From NCBI GenBank assembly GCA_025055075.1, contig JANWYV010000033.1, positions 112,995 through 176,994 of the forward strand: a DNA stretch of 64,000 nucleotides, read 5' to 3'. The stretch is from Blastocatellia bacterium (GTDB lineage Bacteria > Acidobacteriota > Blastocatellia > HR10). The notes beneath the pieces were generated by a model that worked only from the letters and a program-made list of their open reading frames with translations, searched no databases and had not been told where the DNA came from. Made by a program: the position numbers and the translations under genes. The number at the start of each line of letters is the position of its first letter. Position 1 is the stretch's first letter. Of this stretch, positions 61,232 through 64,000 are shown piece by piece.

Positions 61232-61572
61232 GCATCATCCCCCTACTTCTCTCAAAGGCCTTCCTCTGTCTTTGCTGTTCTCCTCTCGTTTACCCACTGC
61301 CCACTGAAGAGATTTTAAGCTGTCTTGTGAGGCAGCGCGGAAGCCTTCTTCCGCTCCCGAGATCACTTCTGCCGGGCGAGCGCGGCGGATGCGTGTAGGC
61401 GACAGCAAAGGGCGCAGCATCTCATGGATGCGGCGTGCACAGCATCAGCGTCAACGCCCCCAGGGGTGACTTTGCGCTCTTCGGCGGTCGCGAGCATTGA
61501 CGAGCATTCAAATGAAATCGTCATTACGCGGATTGCTCCTGAATGCGTGCCCGAGTCGCGCGTGTCGCACAA
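61232..61572. other. Intergenic region between convergent operon end and iclR-type gene
   Basis: About 340 bases between convergent genes. Short frames on both strands (for example 61363-61572 minus) resemble no known protein and have no good ribosome site. I see no strong terminator hairpin with a T run, no RNA gene and no repeat. Confidence 0.35.
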
Positions 61573-62367
61573 TCACGATGTCCCATCGCTCCTTTCTGGA
61601 GCAAAACCAAGCTGCTGGGAGATCGTGGCTGCCGTTCGCTTCACGGCCTCGGCGAGGGCGACCATGTTCTCTCGCGTGATCTGAGCGATCGTCCCGGCGA
61701 CGCTGATCGAGGCGACCACCCGACCCGTGTGATCGAAGATCGGGGCCCCCAGACAACGCAACCCGACCTCGTCCTCTTCGTCATCGAGGCTGTAGCCCTG
61801 CGCCCGAATCCGCGCCAGCTCTTCCCGCAGACGTTTCGGAGAAGCGATCGTATTCTCGTTATGGCGAGGGAGCCCGCGCTCGCGAATCAGACGTTCTATC
61901 TCCTCTTCCGGTAAATACGCCAAAAGTGCTTTCCCGACGCCCGTGCAGTGGATGTCCATCCGTTTGCCGATCCACGTGGCCAATCGCAGCAGTCCTGGCG
62001 GTTCTACTTTCTCCACCAACACTGCTTCCCCTCGGTCTAAGATCGCCAGGTGAACAGTCAGACCTGTTTGTTGCATCAGCGCCTGGAGATACGGCGCCGC
62101 GCGTTCGCGCAACTCGATCCGGCTGAGGGCCTTGTTGGCCAGACCAAGCAGCTTTAACCCGAACATATACCGCCCCGTCTGCTCATTCCGATGGAGATAC
62201 CCTCGACGTTCAAGGGTCAGCAACAGACAGTGCGTCGAACTTCTCGGAAGGCGTAACAAACGCGCCAGTTCCGAGAGCGTATAGCCCCGCTTTGATTCTG
62301 CAAGCACCTCAAGAAGCGTCAGGGCTCGTTCCACGGCCGGCACCGATTGGGTTTTCACTGCCGCCAT
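61573..62367 (-). CDS. IclR family transcriptional regulator
   Basis: A 264-residue IclR regulator. The N-terminal winged HTH is VPAVERALTLLEVLAESKRGYTLSELARLLRLPRSSTHCLLLTLERRGYL. The C-terminal effector domain has IHCTGVGKALLAYLPEEE, the GYSLDDEEDEVGLRCLGAPIFDHTG block and SISVAGTIAQIT. It is divergent from a class III aminotransferase gene. Two GTCCA-N6-TGGAC dyads lie between them, one over its own start of transcription, suggesting autoregulation and control of the neighbour. Confidence 0.92.
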   Translation of the reverse strand: MAAVKTQSVPAVERALTLLEVLAESKRGYTLSELARLLRLPRSSTHCLLLTLERRGYLHRNEQTGRYMFGLKLLGLANKALSRIELRERAAPYLQALMQQTGLTVHLAILDRGEAVLVEKVEPPGLLRLATWIGKRMDIHCTGVGKALLAYLPEEEIERLIRERGLPRHNENTIASPKRLREELARIRAQGYSLDDEEDEVGLRCLGAPIFDHTGRVVASISVAGTIAQITRENMVALAEAVKRTAATISQQLGFAPERSDGTS

Positions 62368-62393
62368 GCGCCATTCCCTCCATGTGATTTTCC

Positions 62394-62409
62394 GTCCAGG
62401 ATTCTGGAC
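62394..62409. promoter_or_regulatory. Putative IclR operator 1
   Basis: GTCCAG-GATT-CTGGAC is a perfect 6-4-6 dyad. It lies nine bases downstream of the -10 hexamer of the minus-strand promoter, over the likely transcription start of the iclR-type gene. Confidence 0.65.
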
Positions 62410-62417
62410 ATCGAGTG

Positions 62418-62445
62418 ATTATATCCGGCTCCTTCATCTTGACAA
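62418..62445 (-). promoter_or_regulatory. Putative promoter of the IclR-type gene
   Basis: On the minus strand TTGTCA (62445-62440) and a perfect TATAAT (62423-62418) are spaced by 16 bases. Its -35 overlaps the -35 of the divergent promoter by five bases, so the two promoters compete. Confidence 0.65.
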
Positions 62446-62466
62446 AGCCGCCAAGAATCGCAGAAT
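62439..62466 (+). promoter_or_regulatory. Putative promoter of the aminotransferase gene
   Basis: A perfect TTGACA (62439-62444) and CAGAAT (62461-62466, four of six) are spaced by 16 bases. The start codon follows 23 bases later. Confidence 0.5.
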
Positions 62467-62488
62467 TCGACCGGAACGAGGGAGACAT

Positions 62489-63826
62489 ATGTCCAATATA
62501 CTGGACGAATTGAGGCGAACGACGGTGGATCGCAATCATGCGCTGTTCTCCGAAGCTGCGGAGGTCATGCCGGGGGGGGTGAATACGTCACTCCGACGCA
62601 TCGTCCCGCAGTTGGTCTTCACCCGCGCTCAGGGGGCGATCCTGGTCGATGCGGAGGGGCGCGAGTACATTGACTATCATGCGGCTTTTGGGCCTGTGCT
62701 TTTGGGACACAACTTTGAGGCCGTGAATCAGCGCGTTCGCGAGGCGATGCAGCAACTCGATCTGGTCGGCGTAGGCGTGACCGAGTGGGAAATCGCGCTG
62801 GCGCGTAAGATTTGCGCGCATGTCCCTTCAGCCGAGAAGGTGCTCTTCTGCAACAGCGGTTCGGAGGCGACGTATCAAGCGATTCGGCTCGCGCGTGCCG
62901 TCACCGGCCGCAAGAAGATCATCAAGTTCCAGGGCTGTTATCATGGCTGGCACGATGCCGTCGCTATGAACGTGATCAGTCCGGTTGAAAAGCTCGGACG
63001 GCGGGATTTATTGTCGGCCGGTTCTCTCCCTGAAGTGGCCAACGCTACCCTCGTCTGCCGCTTCAATGATTTGGATGATGTGGAGCGCACGATACGAGAG
63101 AATCGCGGGGAGATTGCTGCCGTCATCCTGGAGCCGATCCCTCATAACATCGGGTGTGTGCTTCCGAAGCCGAGGTTCCTCGAAGGGCTTCGCGAGCTGA
63201 CGCGTCAGCATGAGATCCTGCTCATCTTCGACGAAGTGGTGACGGGATTTCGTCATCACCTAGGGGGCTACCAGAAGGTCTGCGGGGTGATTCCTGATCT
63301 GACGACGTTGGGGAAGGCGATGGCCAATGGCTATCCCATCGCCGCCCTGTGCGGTCGTCGCGAGCTGATGGATCGCTTCAACACCCATCCCGAGGGCGAC
63401 GTGTTCTTCGCAGGGACGTACAATGGTCATCCCATCGGATGTGCGGCGGCACTAGCGACCCTTGAGGTCTTGGAGACGCAACCTGTCCACGAACACATCT
63501 TCCGCCTGGGAGAACGCATGCGGAGTGGGCTGCGGGAGATCATCGAGCGGCTGGGGATCCGTGCTACGGTGGCGGGTTTCGGATCCGTTTTCGTCCTGTA
63601 CTTCCTGGAGGGGCCCATCGAGAGCTATGAGGATCTGCTGCGCAATGAGAGCGAGCGGTTTTTGGCCTATCGGCGCAAGCTCATCGAGCGCGGCATCTTC
63701 GAACTGCCCCTCAATCTCAAACGCAATCATATCAGCTTCAGTCATACCGAAGCGCACATCGAGCAGAGCCTGCAGGTGGCTGAGGACGTCTTACGGAAGC
63801 TGATCGTTTCGGCGTCGGACGCGTGA
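62489..63826 (+). CDS. Class III PLP aminotransferase, glutamate-1-semialdehyde aminomutase-like
   Basis: A 445-residue class III aminotransferase: EAAEVMPGGVNTSLRRIVPQLVFTRAQGA, FCNSGSEATYQAIRLARAVTGRKKIIKFQGCYHGWHD, IFDEVVTGFRHHLGGYQKVCGVIPDLTTLGKAMANGYPIAALCGRRE (PLP Lys in LGKAMANG), and FFAGTYNGHPIGCAAALATLE. It is closest to the GSA aminomutase group, but an own IclR regulator and a long divergent C-terminus suggest a catabolic aminotransferase and not hemL. GAGGGAGA before ATG 62489 sets the start; a longer frame to 62366 crosses the promoter. Confidence 0.85.
   Translation: MSNILDELRRTTVDRNHALFSEAAEVMPGGVNTSLRRIVPQLVFTRAQGAILVDAEGREYIDYHAAFGPVLLGHNFEAVNQRVREAMQQLDLVGVGVTEWEIALARKICAHVPSAEKVLFCNSGSEATYQAIRLARAVTGRKKIIKFQGCYHGWHDAVAMNVISPVEKLGRRDLLSAGSLPEVANATLVCRFNDLDDVERTIRENRGEIAAVILEPIPHNIGCVLPKPRFLEGLRELTRQHEILLIFDEVVTGFRHHLGGYQKVCGVIPDLTTLGKAMANGYPIAALCGRRELMDRFNTHPEGDVFFAGTYNGHPIGCAAALATLEVLETQPVHEHIFRLGERMRSGLREIIERLGIRATVAGFGSVFVLYFLEGPIESYEDLLRNESERFLAYRRKLIERGIFELPLNLKRNHISFSHTEAHIEQSLQVAEDVLRKLIVSASDA
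62491..62506. promoter_or_regulatory. Putative IclR operator 2
   Basis: GTCCA-ATATAC-TGGAC repeats the half-sites and spacing of operator 1 (GTCCA-N6-TGGAC). It overlaps the second codon onward of the aminotransferase gene, where a bound regulator could block elongation or loop to operator 1, 97 bases away. Confidence 0.55.
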
Positions 63827-63881
63827 TCGCGTGGGATGTGCCTTTAGGACTCATCCCAACCCATCTAAGGAGGTGACGAAA

Positions 63882-64000
63882 ATGACTACGACGAACATAA
63901 TGAGAACCGTCGCGAGCCTCTTCCTTTCGCTCGCTCTCGGGCTTGCCGCTTCCCTCGTCAGCGCCCAAGCCACCGAGGGCGTGATCCTGGGAACCGTGCG
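63882..64000 (+). CDS. Oar-like TonB-dependent receptor, 3' truncated by window end
   Basis: The first ~39 codons of a gene with AAGGAGG nine bases before the ATG. The product begins with a signal peptide (TVASLFLSLALGLAASLVSAQ) and continues ATEGVILGTV, matching the start of the carboxypeptidase-regulatory domain in the receptors at 17871 and 23955. It is probably a third receptor, linked by position to the aminotransferase. Confidence 0.7.
   Translation, partial: MTTTNIMRTVASLFLSLALGLAASLVSAQATEGVILGTV

Noticed and set aside
61363..61572. A 69-codon minus-strand frame in the gap before the IclR gene
   Set aside because: No ribosome site, no family resemblance, Cys/Ala-rich translation typical of chance frames.
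62489..63826. Calling the class III aminotransferase hemL
   Set aside because: It has its own divergent IclR regulator and a receptor gene beside it and no haem-pathway neighbours; the C-terminal part is divergent.

Overview
The window reads as a G+C-rich chromosomal segment of a heterotrophic, probably thermophilic or soil-type bacterium. Acidobacteriota is the best guess. The reasons are two complete and one partial Oar-like TonB-dependent receptors (carboxypeptidase-regulatory domain, plug, barrel), many luciferase-like (F420/FMN) oxidoreductases, and a large acyl-CoA catabolic gene set. This assignment is inference; no rRNA or other marker gene is present. I recognised no tRNA, rRNA, CRISPR array or insertion sequence.

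Layout. 1-5.5 kb: the 3' part of an NrdD-like gene, then 3D-domain, membrane pyrophosphatase and sfsA genes on the minus strand. 5.9-7.9 kb: a membrane FeS protein of the ETF:menaquinone oxidoreductase type. 8.2-17.8 kb: an acyl-CoA operon (VOC epimerase, lipoate-ligase-like, P-loop-less PaaK-like, PPOX, IpdAB/CoA-transferase-like pair, LLM oxidoreductase, SDR, SnoaL, acyl-CoA synthetase). 17.9-27.5 kb: two TonB receptors flanking two LLM oxidoreductases and a DUF2889 gene, then an AhpD-like gene with an in-frame UGA in its CxxC motif. 27.6-50.8 kb: a long acyl-CoA operon (VOC, amidohydrolase-like, enoyl-CoA hydratases, thiolase-like/DUF35 modules, acyl-CoA dehydrogenases, two more CoA-transferase-like modules, dienoyl-CoA-reductase-like enzyme, TetR regulator, PaaK, thiolase, ETF). 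50.9-61.2 kb: a lipocalin-like protein, an MFS carrier, two tandem paralogues of unknown family, hydantoinase/acetone-carboxylase-type subunits, and a split PEP-synthase-like phosphotransfer module. 61.6-64 kb: an IclR regulator divergent from a class III aminotransferase, and the start of a third receptor.

How it fits together. The 5.9, 8.2 and 27.6 kb units each carry, just downstream of a promoter-like pair, the same dyad CAAACG-NN-CGTTTG (one copy with one mismatch). The TetR gene lies inside the third unit. I infer one regulon: CoA activation, dehydrogenation by acyl-CoA dehydrogenases, electrons to ETF and then to the membrane FeS protein and menaquinone, hydration, oxidation, and C-C cleavage by thiolase-, aldolase- or IpdAB-type steps. 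The substrate is not shown. The IpdAB-like and Ltp2/DUF35-like modules suggest a cyclic or branched compound.

Most unusual points: (1) a probable selenocysteine CxxU AhpD-family protein with a SECIS-like hairpin; (2) a cluster coupling an acetone-carboxylase-like enzyme to a PEP-synthase-like module without an ATP-grasp domain, plus two unknown paralogues; (3) many family members that lack their family's catalytic residues (NrdD, two thiolase-like proteins, a KAS III-like protein, three CoA-transferase-like modules, an amidohydrolase, a PaaK).
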